The position numbers and the translations under genes are program-made. 64,000 nucleotides of DNA from Candidatus Lutibacillus vidarii. Lineage in GTDB: Bacteria; Actinomycetota; Actinomycetes; Actinomycetales; Dermatophilaceae. Below the pieces are notes generated by a model that saw only the letters and a program-made list of their open reading frames with translations, did not search any database and was not told the DNA's origin. Positions within the stretch are counted from its first letter, which is position 1. Each line of letters starts with the position of its first letter. Location: NCBI GenBank assembly GCA_016717165.1, contig JADKGA010000004.1, positions 310,001 through 374,000 on the forward strand. The letters run 5' to 3'. Positions 6,773-14,650 of the stretch are shown here, in pieces.

Positions 6773-9700
6773 TCAGAAGTTGGTGGCCATGTTGGTGAAA
6801 CGGCTCAAGTGGCCCTGGAAGGCGACCACGATGGTGTCGGTCGGGCCGTTCCGGTGCTTGGCCACGATCAGGTCGGCCTCGCCGGCTCGGGGCGACTCCC
6901 GCTCGTAGGCCTCCTCGCGGTGCAGCAGGATCACCATGTCGGCGTCCTGCTCGATGGAGTTGTGGACGGCGATGCCGTTGGCGACGAAGTTGTGGCCGCC
7001 CAGGACGGTGGCGTCATACACCTGCTCGACGCCGTCCGGCTCGACCGAGACGACCGAGTCCCACAGCACGTCGTTGACGGCATACAGGTCCAGCTCTGCG
7101 CTGTCGAGCACCGCGGCGATCCGGCCGAGCCGTTCCCGTGACGGTGCCGACCGGTAGTACGCCGACCCGTTATAGGCGACCCCCATCGCCTGCTGGAACT
7201 CCCGTGTCGTCATCCCTCGCTGCGACATGACCGTCTTGACGGTGTCCCAGACGTCGGTGGGCACGGTGTCGACATTGGGGTTGGCCGTCGTCGCGCGGAC
7301 GATCTCTAGCAGCCGCGCTGCCGCCTCGCCGCGCGTGCCGTGCACCCCGATCTCTTGCAGGAAGCGGCGCTGGCTGTCGGCGCCGGAGATGTCCAGCGTG
7401 TAGGTCGGCCGGTAGTTGCCCTTGCGGACCGTGCGGACCCGCGTGGAGATGCCGAACCGCAGCAACAGCAGTGACACCTGGTCGATGAGCCGCCGCGACG
7501 TCGAGGAGTAGTAGACGCGCCCGCCGCGGCCGCTGCCCCGCACGGTGACCGATCCGTCGGTGGCCCACAGGTGCCGCAGGAAGAGCGCAACCTGCCGCTT
7601 CGAGACGTGGAAGATCGGCTCGGGCACGAACTTCTCGTGGCTGCGGAGCCCGAAGAGCCCCAGGTCGTCGAGCCACTCGGCGATCGGGTTGCGCACCCCG
7701 TGGGTCAGGCGGAACGGGGCCGGCAGCCGCAGCGTCGTCACCCGGGCCGCGGCGTGCTCGTCGCGCACGCCCATGACCCCAAAGGTCAGCGCGGCCTTGG
7801 ACACCGCCGCGAGGTTGGCCTCATCGACGCTGGCGTAACGCAACGGCTGGCGCCGGACGAACGAGCCGTCGCCAATGAGATGAGCGAGCAGGATGACCCG
7901 CGAGTCCTCCCACGGCTCGAACTGCTCGGGCGCCGGCACGTGCCTGGGCACCGCCACCCGCTCACCGGTGCGCAGATCGCCGAGCGCGCGCCATCCGCCA
8001 TACGTGAGGAACGGGTGATTCTCGGTCGCGCGCACAGTCTTGCCAGAGGCGAGGGTGAGCCGGAAGACCGGCTTGACCCCCGTGGCGAAGACGTGGGTGA
8101 GGTGGCGGCGTACGTAGCGCAACGACTCGTCGAGCGACCACACCGGTATGTCGCGCACGTCCTGTGCGTGCAGCTCCCCCAAGCTCGCCTCGGCCCCGGT
8201 GTCGGCCCGCAGCACGCGGGTGTCGGCGGTCAGGCAGCCGCTCTCGCGCAGGTCGGACATCTGTGGGCGCTTGTCGGTGCGCTGCTCCGGGCCACGGTTC
8301 AGCTGCGAGATCGCGATCACCGGGACCTCGAGCTCCTTGGCCAGCAGCTTCAGCGCCCGGGAAAACTCCGCGACCTCCTGCTGGCGGGACTCGACCCGCT
8401 TGCCGCTCGACATCAGCTGGAGGTAGTCGATGACCACGAGCTTGAGGTTGTTGCGCTGCTTCAGCCGGCGGCACTTCGCCCGGATCTGCATCAGGGACAT
8501 GTTCGGCGAGTCGTCGATGAACAGCGGGGCGTCGGAGAGCCGGCCCATCGTCACGGCGAGGCGCTGCCAGTCCTCGTCGCGCATCGTGCCCTTGCGCATG
8601 TGCTGCAGCTGCACGCCCGCCTCGGCCGACAGCAGACGCATGGTGATCTCGGTGCGCGACATCTCCAGCGAGAAGACCACCGCGGCCATGTCGTGCTTGA
8701 TCGCGGCGCACCGGGCGATGTCGAGCCCGAGCGTGGAGTTGTGCGTCGGGATCATCGAGCGGCCGGCGAGGTACAGATGCGAGGGGTTCGCGACCTCGAT
8801 GCACCGGACCGGCACCGACGCCACCGGGCGGACGCTCTCGACCTTCCACACCGTGTAGTCCATGCCCGCCGCCGCCCCCGGCGCCGGCGCCCGCTCGACC
8901 ACCACGAGGATCTGGGCGGCCAGCACCTCCGCGAGCACCGCGGTCGTGACGACGCGAAGGTCGCCGAAGAAGGCCACCTGCCACTGGTGCTCGGCGTCCG
9001 CGACGATCGAGGTCCCGTCGGAGAAGCACAGCTCGTAGCACGGCCGCCCCGTCATCACCTCCGTCGCAGCGACGACCTCGGTCGGCATACCGTCGTCGGC
9101 ATACACGAGCTGACCGACGGTGACCTCGCCCATGGTGGTCCAGCCGGACGGGGTGGGGATCGGGGTGTCGAGGGCGAGGGCCTTCCCCATCGCGGGGCGG
9201 GCGGCGAGGACGATCATCTGCCCGGCGTGCAGGCCGTTGGTCAGCGCGTCGAGGTCGGTGAAGCCGGTCGGCACGCCGGTCATCTGCCCGGACTTGCCGG
9301 AGGCGACCTCGATCTCGTCCATCGTCGGCTCGAGCAGCTCGCTCAGCCGCAGGTAGTCGTCGCCGCTGCGGGTGTCGACGACGCCATAGACCTCGGCCTG
9401 CGCGGCGTTGACGATGTCCTCGACGGCGCCGCCCTGGGCGTACCCCATCTGGACGATCCGGGTGCCCGCCTCGACAAGCCGGCGCAGCACCGCGCGCTCG
9501 GCGACGATCTGGGCGTAGTAGCCGGCGTTCGCCGCGGTGGGGACGGCGGCGATGAGCTGGTGGAGGTACGCCTGGCCGCCGATGCGGGGCAGCTGGCCGC
9601 GCTTGGTCAGCTCGTCGGCGACGGTGATGGCGTCGGCCGGCTCGCCGCGCCCGTACAGCTCGAGGACCGCGTCATAGATGAGCTCGTGCGCGGGCCGGTA

Positions 9701-9853
9701 GAAGTCCTGGCTGCGGGTGACCTCAAGGCAGTCGGCGATGGCGTCCTTGGACAGCAGCATCCCGCCGAGGACGGACTGCTCGGCATGGATGTCCTGCGGG
9801 GGAAGCCGGTCCTCGGGGGGCGCGTCGGAGGGGAACAGCTCTTGCACGGTCAT
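6773..9853 (-). CDS. dnaB: Replicative DNA helicase DnaB with two inteins
   Basis: The precursor is 1026 aa. After removal of two inteins the mature helicase would be 452 aa, normal for DnaB, the hexameric fork helicase. The extein parts show PPQDIHAEQSVLGGMLLSKD at the N-terminus, the Walker A loop ARPAMGK joined to STLGLDIARC, LKLVVIDYLQLM (Walker B) and ISQLNRGPEQR. The start chosen is the ATG at 9853 (MTVQELFPSDAPPEDRLPPQ); the frame is open upstream but that part is not DnaB-like. Both inteins sit in ATPase motifs, at GK/ST and RESG/SIEQ, so splicing is needed for activity. Confidence 0.96.
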   Translation of the reverse strand: MTVQELFPSDAPPEDRLPPQDIHAEQSVLGGMLLSKDAIADCLEVTRSQDFYRPAHELIYDAVLELYGRGEPADAITVADELTKRGQLPRIGGQAYLHQLIAAVPTAANAGYYAQIVAERAVLRRLVEAGTRIVQMGYAQGGAVEDIVNAAQAEVYGVVDTRSGDDYLRLSELLEPTMDEIEVASGKSGQMTGVPTGFTDLDALTNGLHAGQMIVLAARPAMGKALALDTPIPTPSGWTTMGEVTVGQLVYADDGMPTEVVAATEVMTGRPCYELCFSDGTSIVADAEHQWQVAFFGDLRVVTTAVLAEVLAAQILVVVERAPAPGAAAGMDYTVWKVESVRPVASVPVRCIEVANPSHLYLAGRSMIPTHNSTLGLDIARCAAIKHDMAAVVFSLEMSRTEITMRLLSAEAGVQLQHMRKGTMRDEDWQRLAVTMGRLSDAPLFIDDSPNMSLMQIRAKCRRLKQRNNLKLVVIDYLQLMSSGKRVESRQQEVAEFSRALKLLAKELEVPVIAISQLNRGPEQRTDKRPQMSDLRESGCLTADTRVLRADTGAEASLGELHAQDVRDIPVWSLDESLRYVRRHLTHVFATGVKPVFRLTLASGKTVRATENHPFLTYGGWRALGDLRTGERVAVPRHVPAPEQFEPWEDSRVILLAHLIGDGSFVRRQPLRYASVDEANLAAVSKAALTFGVMGVRDEHAAARVTTLRLPAPFRLTHGVRNPIAEWLDDLGLFGLRSHEKFVPEPIFHVSKRQVALFLRHLWATDGSVTVRGSGRGGRVYYSSTSRRLIDQVSLLLLRFGISTRVRTVRKGNYRPTYTLDISGADSQRRFLQEIGVHGTRGEAAARLLEIVRATTANPNVDTVPTDVWDTVKTVMSQRGMTTREFQQAMGVAYNGSAYYRSAPSRERLGRIAAVLDSAELDLYAVNDVLWDSVVSVEPDGVEQVYDATVLGGHNFVANGIAVHNSIEQDADMVILLHREEAYERESPRAGEADLIVAKHRNGPTDTIVVAFQGHLSRFTNMATNF
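6959..8236 (-). other. DnaB class 1 intein with LAGLIDADG endonuclease
   Basis: About 426 residues inserted between DLRESG and SIEQDADMVI, the second common DnaB intein site. It starts with Cys1 (CLTADTRVL), has the block B motif TENH at 71-74, and ends with His-Asn before the +1 Ser (NGIAVHN). Two LAGLIDADG-like motifs, LLAHLIGDGS (about 116-125) and FLRHLWATDGS (about 219-229), keep their acidic residues, so the homing endonuclease may be active. It is a standard class 1 intein, unlike its neighbour in the same protein. Confidence 0.92.
8738..9181 (-). other. DnaB mini-intein (class-3-like), Walker A site
   Basis: A 148-residue in-frame insertion between Gly-Lys and Ser-Thr of the P-loop. 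It begins with Ala instead of Cys or Ser (ALALDTPIPTPSGW) and ends IPTHN before the +1 Ser. It has Trp67 in block B (DAEHQW), Cys127 in block F (VRCIEV) and Thr146 in block G, which is the WCT triad of class 3 inteins, where the block F Cys starts splicing. No endonuclease motif is present, so it is a mini-intein that cannot home by itself. Confidence 0.88.
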
Positions 9854-9901
9854 GCTGTAGCACCCCTTATCTCCGGCCGCCGGTCGTCCTGCGGTGCGCT
9901 G

Positions 9902-9923
9902 CCGTGGGCCTGGTGGCCCACGG
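9902..9923 (-). promoter_or_regulatory. Stem-loop in dnaB leader
   Basis: CCGTGGGCC and GGCCCACGG form a perfect 9-bp stem with a TGGT loop, about 50 bp upstream of the dnaB start. With no T-run it is more likely a leader structure than a terminator; a role is unproven. Confidence 0.4.
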
Positions 9924-10000
9924 GAGAAGCACATCACCGCGGTCTGACAACCCGGCTGGCTCACCCTAGGTACCTCGGCTCGCCACCCACAATCCACCCC

Positions 10001-10145
10001 TGTGGATAACCTGTGTATGCCGGTGTGCAACACGCCCGACAGGGCTGTGGACAACGTGTCGATATCGTGTGCGCGGAGAAATCTCACACCCGGGGGTTCT
10101 GTGCTCAGCGACCTGCTCGAACGGGGTGTGCACAGCTGTGGAGAA
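10001..10145. promoter_or_regulatory. Cluster of DnaA-box-like sites upstream of dnaB
   Basis: TGTGGATAA at 10001-10009 (perfect TTATCCACA on the minus strand), TGTGGACAA at 10046-10054 (TTGTCCACA, a form common in high-GC actinobacteria) and the weaker TGTGGAGAA at 10137-10145, all in the same orientation, lie in the divergent region between dnaB and the DUF2277 gene. They may put dnaB under DnaA control; this is inferred from sequence only. Confidence 0.5.
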
Positions 10146-10260
10146 GAAAAAGTTCGCGGCGTGTCGGGCAGTCGGCAGCAGATGTCCCACACCAGTCCTC
10201 ACGACCTGTGATTCGGGGCTCTTAGTGGGGGCCGGCTGGGCGCGACGTACCCTCGATGTC

Positions 10261-10530
10261 ATGTGTCGCAGCATCAAGCCCCTGAACAACCTCGACCCGC
10301 CCGTCACCCATGACGAGGTGCACGCCGCCGCGCTGCAGTACGTCCGCAAGGTCGCGGGCACCCGGGCGCCGTCGCGGGCGAACGCCGAGGCCTTCGACCG
10401 GGCCGTCCACGAGATCGCCCACGCCACCGAGCACCTGCTGGCCTCGCTGTCGACCCAGGCGGAGCCGCGGACCCGGGAGGAGCTGGCCGCTGTGGCGCGG
10501 GCCCGGTTCGAGGCCCGCGGGCGTCGATAG
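10261..10530 (+). CDS. DUF2277 family protein
   Basis: An 89-aa protein beginning MCRSIKPLNNLDPPVTHDEV, followed by AALQYVRKVAGTRAPSRANA and FDRAVHEIAHATEHLL. The MCRSIK start, the ALQYVRKV and RAP cores and the length fit DUF2277, a small helical family of unknown function widespread in actinobacteria. The start at 10261 is the one giving the family N-terminus; the longer upstream reading is not conserved-looking. It is transcribed divergently from dnaB. Confidence 0.85.
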   Translation: MCRSIKPLNNLDPPVTHDEVHAAALQYVRKVAGTRAPSRANAEAFDRAVHEIAHATEHLLASLSTQAEPRTREELAAVARARFEARGRR

Positions 10531-10583
10531 CTCCGACGTCGCTCTGGCCGGTCGCTGCCGCAGCGGCTTGTTGTGGCCGACGG

Positions 10584-11210
10584 TCACCGGTTGATCTCCC
10601 GGATCCTCAGCACGCCGTCGCGTCGCTCGAGGATCCACAACATCCCGGGGGCGGTGTCTTCCTCGGCCGACCGGGTGACCTTCCCGCTGGCGTCGATGAG
10701 CTGGATCGCCGCTCGAACCAGCTCTCCCTGGACGGGGATGCCTTGGTCGACACCGGGATCGGCGCGCACATGTGACAGCGTGATCTGCCCCCCGACGACG
10801 CGGAGCTTCTTCCTCGCGATGGTGTCGATGTCCGCAGCGATGAGCGCGCACGACTCGCATTCGGGCAGCGCTAGCGCTGTCAGTGGCCGGGAGTCGTGTG
10901 TGACGAGTGCGTCGTTCCACGCCGCGTAGAACGTCTTCACTGTCTCGACGGCCTCGGCCTGGAGGGCGGCCTGGGGGTCGAGGGTTGTCGTCGCGCTGGC
11001 CGCCGAGGTGGTCGAGGTGGCCGTTGAGGCCGCCAAGGTCGTGACCGTCTGCGGCGCGGCGGTCGTCGTCGTTGTACCGCTCGGCGTCGCGGACCCGCCG
11101 CACCCCGCGACCGCCACGGCCATCAGCACCGCGAGGCCCATGGTCCACGTGGAACGGCATACCTGGGCGGCATACCGACGAAGGGTGGTGAGCTGGACCG
11201 CCTCCCGCAT
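10584..11210 (-). CDS. CxxC lipoprotein 1 (DUF6318-like)
   Basis: A 208-aa predicted lipoprotein: a signal segment ending in lipobox VAVAGC near residue 38, a Thr/Ser/Ala-rich linker, then the domain shared by six proteins here. The domain starts DPQAALQAEAVETVKTFYAA, has the CxxC site PECESCALIAADID and a GGQITLSHV strand, and ends MLWILERRDGVLRIREI. The fold resembles DUF6318 secreted domains of actinobacteria; function unknown. It is the last gene of an operon after a second paralog and the PKD-like protein. The start is uncertain by several codons. Confidence 0.7.
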   Translation of the reverse strand: MREAVQLTTLRRYAAQVCRSTWTMGLAVLMAVAVAGCGGSATPSGTTTTTAAPQTVTTLAASTATSTTSAASATTTLDPQAALQAEAVETVKTFYAAWNDALVTHDSRPLTALALPECESCALIAADIDTIARKKLRVVGGQITLSHVRADPGVDQGIPVQGELVRAAIQLIDASGKVTRSAEEDTAPGMLWILERRDGVLRIREINR

Positions 11211-11232
11211 GCCGGCCCCCTGGGAGGTCGCG

Positions 11233-12123
11233 TCAGTGGTTGACGAGGACGGCGCGGGCGGTGCGCGCGTTGAGCTGGACGGTGTCGGTGAAGACGATCG
11301 GCGCCAGGGTGATCGTCCCGAAGCCCTGGAGGGTGAAGGTGACGTCCCAGCGCAGGGTGGCGGTGATCGACTTCGTGCCCGGCTGGCGGTAGACGGCGAC
11401 CACGTAGTACCCGTTGTTGCCGGTCTCGTTCGGGACGATGCTGGGCGTGAACGGGTGGCCGCTGCCGGTCCCCGTCAGTCCGTCGCCGAACGTCCAGCTG
11501 TATGACGGCACCGCCTTGATCTGCCCGGGCACCGGAGCGGTGATGGGCAAGGTGGTGGTGCGCTGTTCGGCGGCGCTGAAGATCGTCGGGATGTTGACGA
11601 GGGTCTGCCCGCCGGGGGGTTGGACGGAGATGCTCGGGTGGCCGACGTGGCGCTCGATCCCTTGGCGTGCGGCGGTCTGGACTTCCGCCAAGGTGACGGT
11701 GCGCCCGTAGTACCGGCAGGCAGTCTGAGCCTCCAACCAGGGGGCCGTCGAACCAATCGCACGACGGTAGACAACGATCCGAAGTGAAGCGAGTCGATCG
11801 CCGTTGGAGTCCACTCGGACCGGGCAACTGATGGCGCGCATGCAGAGAGCTTCGAACGGAGTGTCGACCGTGTTGCTGTCGCAGTCGGCGACTTCGCGAT
11901 ACTCGTACAGATCCCGCTGCAGGCCTGCGAGCGCCGACTCGCCGTGGAACTCGTGGGAGCGGGGATCGTACGTCCACTTCAGGAAGCCAGGACAAGTGGC
12001 CGCGTTCGTGTTACCCCCAAGCCCGCTGCTACTGCACACGGCGGCGTTGGCTGTCCCGACGACTGCGCCGGGAAGGGAAAGCGCCAAGGCCACCATGGCG
12101 CTCACAAGATGGCGGGCTCTCAT
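11233..12123 (-). CDS. Secreted PKD-like domain protein
   Basis: A 296-aa protein with an N-terminal signal peptide (MRARHLVSAMVALALSLPGA to about residue 30) and several Cys in the first half. It has a C-terminal Ig/PKD-like beta-sandwich: YSWTFGDGLTGTGSGHPFTP matches the PKD WxFGDG-type core, followed by YYVVAVYRQPGTKSITATLR. No lipobox or anchor is seen, so it is probably released or bound non-covalently. Its ATG overlaps the stop of lipoprotein 2 (ATGA) and it lies 22 bp before lipoprotein 1, so the three are likely made together and act at the cell surface. Confidence 0.7.
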   Translation of the reverse strand: MRARHLVSAMVALALSLPGAVVGTANAAVCSSSGLGGNTNAATCPGFLKWTYDPRSHEFHGESALAGLQRDLYEYREVADCDSNTVDTPFEALCMRAISCPVRVDSNGDRLASLRIVVYRRAIGSTAPWLEAQTACRYYGRTVTLAEVQTAARQGIERHVGHPSISVQPPGGQTLVNIPTIFSAAEQRTTTLPITAPVPGQIKAVPSYSWTFGDGLTGTGSGHPFTPSIVPNETGNNGYYVVAVYRQPGTKSITATLRWDVTFTLQGFGTITLAPIVFTDTVQLNARTARAVLVNH

Positions 12124-12677
12124 GAGATGCCCTTCATCACTAGTCGCCCTCCGCTTCGGGCGACGACCCAAAGCCTGTTGATTGCAGTGTCTTGCGAGTA
12201 GGACTTCACCAAGACCCCATTGCTGAAGATCTTGGCGGGGGCCCTGGTCAGGTTTCCCTGCACGGGGATCCCTGACTCAACCCCTGGCAGCCCCTTCAGG
12301 TTGCTCACCGTGATCGCGCCGCCCTGAACGGTCTGACCTTTTGTCTTAAAGGCTTCGAGGTCGTACAGGTCGGCCGCGCAAGCCTCACATGTTGGCAGCG
12401 ACATCGCCTTCAGTTCTTTGCTGTCCAATGAGACAAGCGCCCGGTTCCACGCCTCGTAGTACTTCTTGACCGCCTCGACCGCCTCGGCTTGGAGCGCTGC
12501 CTGGGCGTCAAGGGTGGTCGTCGTACTCGACGGCGTGGCACTTGTCGTCGTCGACGATGTCGTCACGGCGGGCCAGGAGGAACTAGCGCTCGGGGATGGC
12601 GAACCCGTGCACCCGGCCAGCGCGCCCGCCACGACAGCGAGCGCACCGACAACGCGCCGGCCTCTGCGAGTACCCAC
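12120..12677 (-). CDS. CxxC lipoprotein 2 (DUF6318-like)
   Basis: A 185-aa lipoprotein. The GTG start at 12677 (VGTRRGRRVVGALAVVAGAL then AGC lipobox) was chosen because GGGAGG lies 7 bp upstream and the same start context recurs in two paralogs. The shared domain has DAQAALQAEAVEAVKKYYEA, the CxxC site PTCEACAADLYDLEAF, GGAITVSNLKGLPG and a final INRLWVVARSGGRLVMKGIS. Its closest relative by eye is lipoprotein 5 (same INRLWVVARSGGRL end). First gene of the operon with the PKD-like protein and lipoprotein 1. Confidence 0.75.
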   Translation of the reverse strand: MGTRRGRRVVGALAVVAGALAGCTGSPSPSASSSWPAVTTSSTTTSATPSSTTTTLDAQAALQAEAVEAVKKYYEAWNRALVSLDSKELKAMSLPTCEACAADLYDLEAFKTKGQTVQGGAITVSNLKGLPGVESGIPVQGNLTRAPAKIFSNGVLVKSYSQDTAINRLWVVARSGGRLVMKGIS

Positions 12678-12768
12678 GGCATACCTCCCGTCCCCTGGGA
12701 TTCCGCGGCCCACACTAGACCGGCGCCCCCGCTGCGGCGACCCCAACGGTCCGCCCTGTGGATAACCG
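12678..12768 (-). promoter_or_regulatory. Duplicated operon leader, copy 1 (diverged)
   Basis: Upstream of lipoprotein 2; same layout as the leaders at 14558-14650 and 15221-15312 but more diverged: ribosome-binding GGGAGGTATGCCGTG, a similar GC-rich middle, and a DnaA-box-like TGTGGATAA at 12757-12765. Confidence 0.5.
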
Positions 12769-12780
12769 AGGGACTGCGGC

Positions 12781-13386
12781 TCATCGCACCTGGTCCCGGA
12801 TCTTCAGGACGCCCCCGCTCCGCTCGAGAATCCACAGCATGTTGGGCACGCGATCAACGGCGAACGATCGGACCAGCGCGCCGTCTGCTCCGAAGATCTC
12901 CACTGGCGCTCGCACTACCTCGCCCTGCACGGCGATGGCTTGGTCGGATCCCTTGGATGCCGTCAGTTTGCCGAGGGTCACCTGCCCGCCCCGGACCGTC
13001 TGATTCTGCTTCTTGAGATCATCGATGTTGCCGATGTCGCTCATGCAGAGAACGCATTGAGGGAGAACCAACGCCCGCATGGCGCGACTGTCCCTGCTGA
13101 CAATCGCCGCGTTCCACGCATCGTAGAAGTTCCTCACCGCCTCCACCGCCTCGGCCTGAAGCGCCGCCTGCGCGTCGGTGGTGGTCGTCGCGTTCGACGG
13201 CGTGACGAGCACCGAGGAGGACATGGCGGTCGACGCCGCCTGAGCTGAGGTTGGGGATGGGGTGGCGGAGGGGGCTCCGGAACAGCCCTCCAGTGTCGCC
13301 AAACAGATCAGCCCAGCCAGCAAATGCCCCTTCCTCGAGGGGTACCGGGGCCTCCGGGCCGGCCGCCCACGAATGTCGCCAGTCAT
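12781..13386 (-). CDS. CxxC lipoprotein 3 (DUF6318-like)
   Basis: A 201-aa lipoprotein. The ATG at 13386 overlaps the stop of lipoprotein 4 (ATGA), which decides the start over a longer frame. A basic N-terminus is followed by LLAGLICLATLEGC (lipobox). The shared domain reads DAQAALQAEAVEAVRNFYDA, with CxxC at QCVLCMSDIGNIDDL, then GGQVTLGKLTASKG and MLWILERSGGVLKIRDQV. Third and last gene of the lipoprotein 5-4-3 operon. Function unknown; surface-attached by lipid anchor. Confidence 0.72.
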   Translation of the reverse strand: MTGDIRGRPARRPRYPSRKGHLLAGLICLATLEGCSGAPSATPSPTSAQAASTAMSSSVLVTPSNATTTTDAQAALQAEAVEAVRNFYDAWNAAIVSRDSRAMRALVLPQCVLCMSDIGNIDDLKKQNQTVRGGQVTLGKLTASKGSDQAIAVQGEVVRAPVEIFGADGALVRSFAVDRVPNMLWILERSGGVLKIRDQVR

Positions 13387-13988
13387 GCGATGTCCATGAT
13401 CTTCAACACGCCGCCGCTGCGGGTGAGAATCCACCCGATGGTTCCGGTTCGGTCCTCGGGGTAGCTCTTCACCACCTTGCCCGACGCACCGATGAGATCC
13501 ACCGGCGCCCGCACGAGCTCACCCTGGACGAGGATCCCGGCATCCACCCCCGGGCTCGCCCGCAGACCAGACAGCGTGATCATGCCGCCACGGGCCGTCT
13601 GGTTCTGCCGCTTCAGATCATCTATGGCAGCGATATCGCGTTGGCAGGGCTCACACTGCGGCAGCGAGCGCGCGCGCAGCTCGGCGCTGCTTCGCGAGAT
13701 GACGGCGCGGTTCCAGGCCGCGTAGTACTGCTTCACGGCCTCGACCGCCTCAGCCTGTAGCGCCGCCTGTGCGTCGATGGTGGTCGACGACGGCGACGGT
13801 ATGCCGGTCGACGAGTCGACACCCGAAGGCGTCGAGACCGTCCGCACCGAGGTCGGTGGCGGGGCCACCGACGGGGCGCTCGAACACGCAGCCAATAGCG
13901 GCCCCACTGCAACGAAGCCCACCAACCAACGCCGGCCCGGCCGCTTGGCCCGAAGCCCCGACGCAGCGCTCGCGGCAACCCGGCTCAC
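13383..13988 (-). CDS. CxxC lipoprotein 4 (DUF6318-like)
   Basis: A 201-aa lipoprotein. The GTG at 13988 overlaps the lipoprotein 5 stop (GTGA), so the start is set by coupling. The signal segment ends GFVAVGPLLAAC (lipobox). The shared domain has DAQAALQAEAVEAVKQYYAA, CxxC at QCEPCQRDIAAIDDLKRQNQ, GGMITLSGLRASPG and IGWILTRSGGVLKIMDIA. The middle gene of three translationally coupled paralogs, which suggests tandem duplication and equal expression. Confidence 0.72.
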   Translation of the reverse strand: MSRVAASAASGLRAKRPGRRWLVGFVAVGPLLAACSSAPSVAPPPTSVRTVSTPSGVDSSTGIPSPSSTTIDAQAALQAEAVEAVKQYYAAWNRAVISRSSAELRARSLPQCEPCQRDIAAIDDLKRQNQTARGGMITLSGLRASPGVDAGILVQGELVRAPVDLIGASGKVVKSYPEDRTGTIGWILTRSGGVLKIMDIA

Positions 13989-14557
13989 GAGATCCCCTTG
14001 ACCTTCAGCCGGCCCCCACTTCGGGCCACCACCCACAGCCGGTTGATCGCCGTGTCCTGCGGGTACGTCTTGACCAGGGTCCCGTTGCTCGAGAACACCT
14101 GCGCGGCAGCCCGCGTCGCGTCACCCTCGACCGGGATCCCCGCGTCCACGCCGGGCAGTCCCCGCAGGTTTGTCAGCGTGATGAGGCCGCCACGCACGGT
14201 TTGGTTCTTCGCCTTGAACGCCGCGAGGTCGGCGAGATCCATCGCGCACGCTTCGCAGCCGGGCAGCGACATCGCCCGAACCTCCGAGCCGTCCCGCGAG
14301 ACGAGCGCGCGGTTCCAGGCCGCGTAGTACTGCTTCACGGCCTCCACGGCCTCGGCCTGGAGCGCCGCCTGTGCGTCGGCGGCGGTCGACGACGGCGAGG
14401 GTATGCCGGTCGACGAGTCGACACCCGACGTCGTCGATGCCAGAGATGTCCTCGACGCCCCGCTGGTTGCTGGCGTCGGCGCCGCAGCACAGCCGGCGAG
14501 CCCAACAGCCCCCAAGACGACCACACCGACGAGACGCCGGATTCCGCGAGCGCCCAC
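13985..14557 (-). CDS. CxxC lipoprotein 5 (DUF6318-like)
   Basis: A 190-aa lipoprotein. The GTG start at 14557 follows GGAGG by 7 bp. The N-terminus MGARGIRRLVGVVVLGAVGL is followed by AGC (lipobox). The shared domain has DAQAALQAEAVEAVKQYYAA, CxxC at GCEACAMDLADLAAFKAKNQ, GGLITLTNLRGLPG and INRLWVVARSGGRLKVKGIS. The linker STGIPSPSST also occurs in lipoproteins 4 and 6, showing recent duplication. First gene of the 5-4-3 operon, behind a leader nearly identical to that of lipoprotein 6. Confidence 0.75.
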   Translation of the reverse strand: MGARGIRRLVGVVVLGAVGLAGCAAAPTPATSGASRTSLASTTSGVDSSTGIPSPSSTAADAQAALQAEAVEAVKQYYAAWNRALVSRDGSEVRAMSLPGCEACAMDLADLAAFKAKNQTVRGGLITLTNLRGLPGVDAGIPVEGDATRAAAQVFSSNGTLVKTYPQDTAINRLWVVARSGGRLKVKGIS

Positions 14558-14650
14558 GGCATACCTCCGTTCCCCTGAGGTCCTCGCGAGCCAGCGTAGA
14601 AGCGCAGCCGCATGACGGCGACCGCGCGAGCTGCCGCCTGTGGATAACCC
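14558..14650 (-). promoter_or_regulatory. Duplicated operon leader, copy 2
   Basis: Nearly identical over about 90 bp to the leader at 15221-15312. In the direction of transcription it has a DnaA-box-like TTATCCACA (14639-14647), a GC-rich stretch, TTCTACGCT (possible -10), CCTCAGGGGAACGGAGG and the GTG start. A promoter is likely here because lipoprotein 5 heads an operon; the DnaA-type site could regulate it. Confidence 0.55.

Noticed and set aside
7571..10009. An 812-codon open frame on the plus strand opposite dnaB
   Set aside because: It is the antisense reading of dnaB and its inteins in high-GC DNA; sequence is a run of Arg, His, Asp and Gly with no domain.
10001..10145. oriC itself
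   Set aside because: Only three DnaA-like boxes, no dnaA/dnaN neighbours and no AT-rich unwinding region; more likely regulatory or titration sites.
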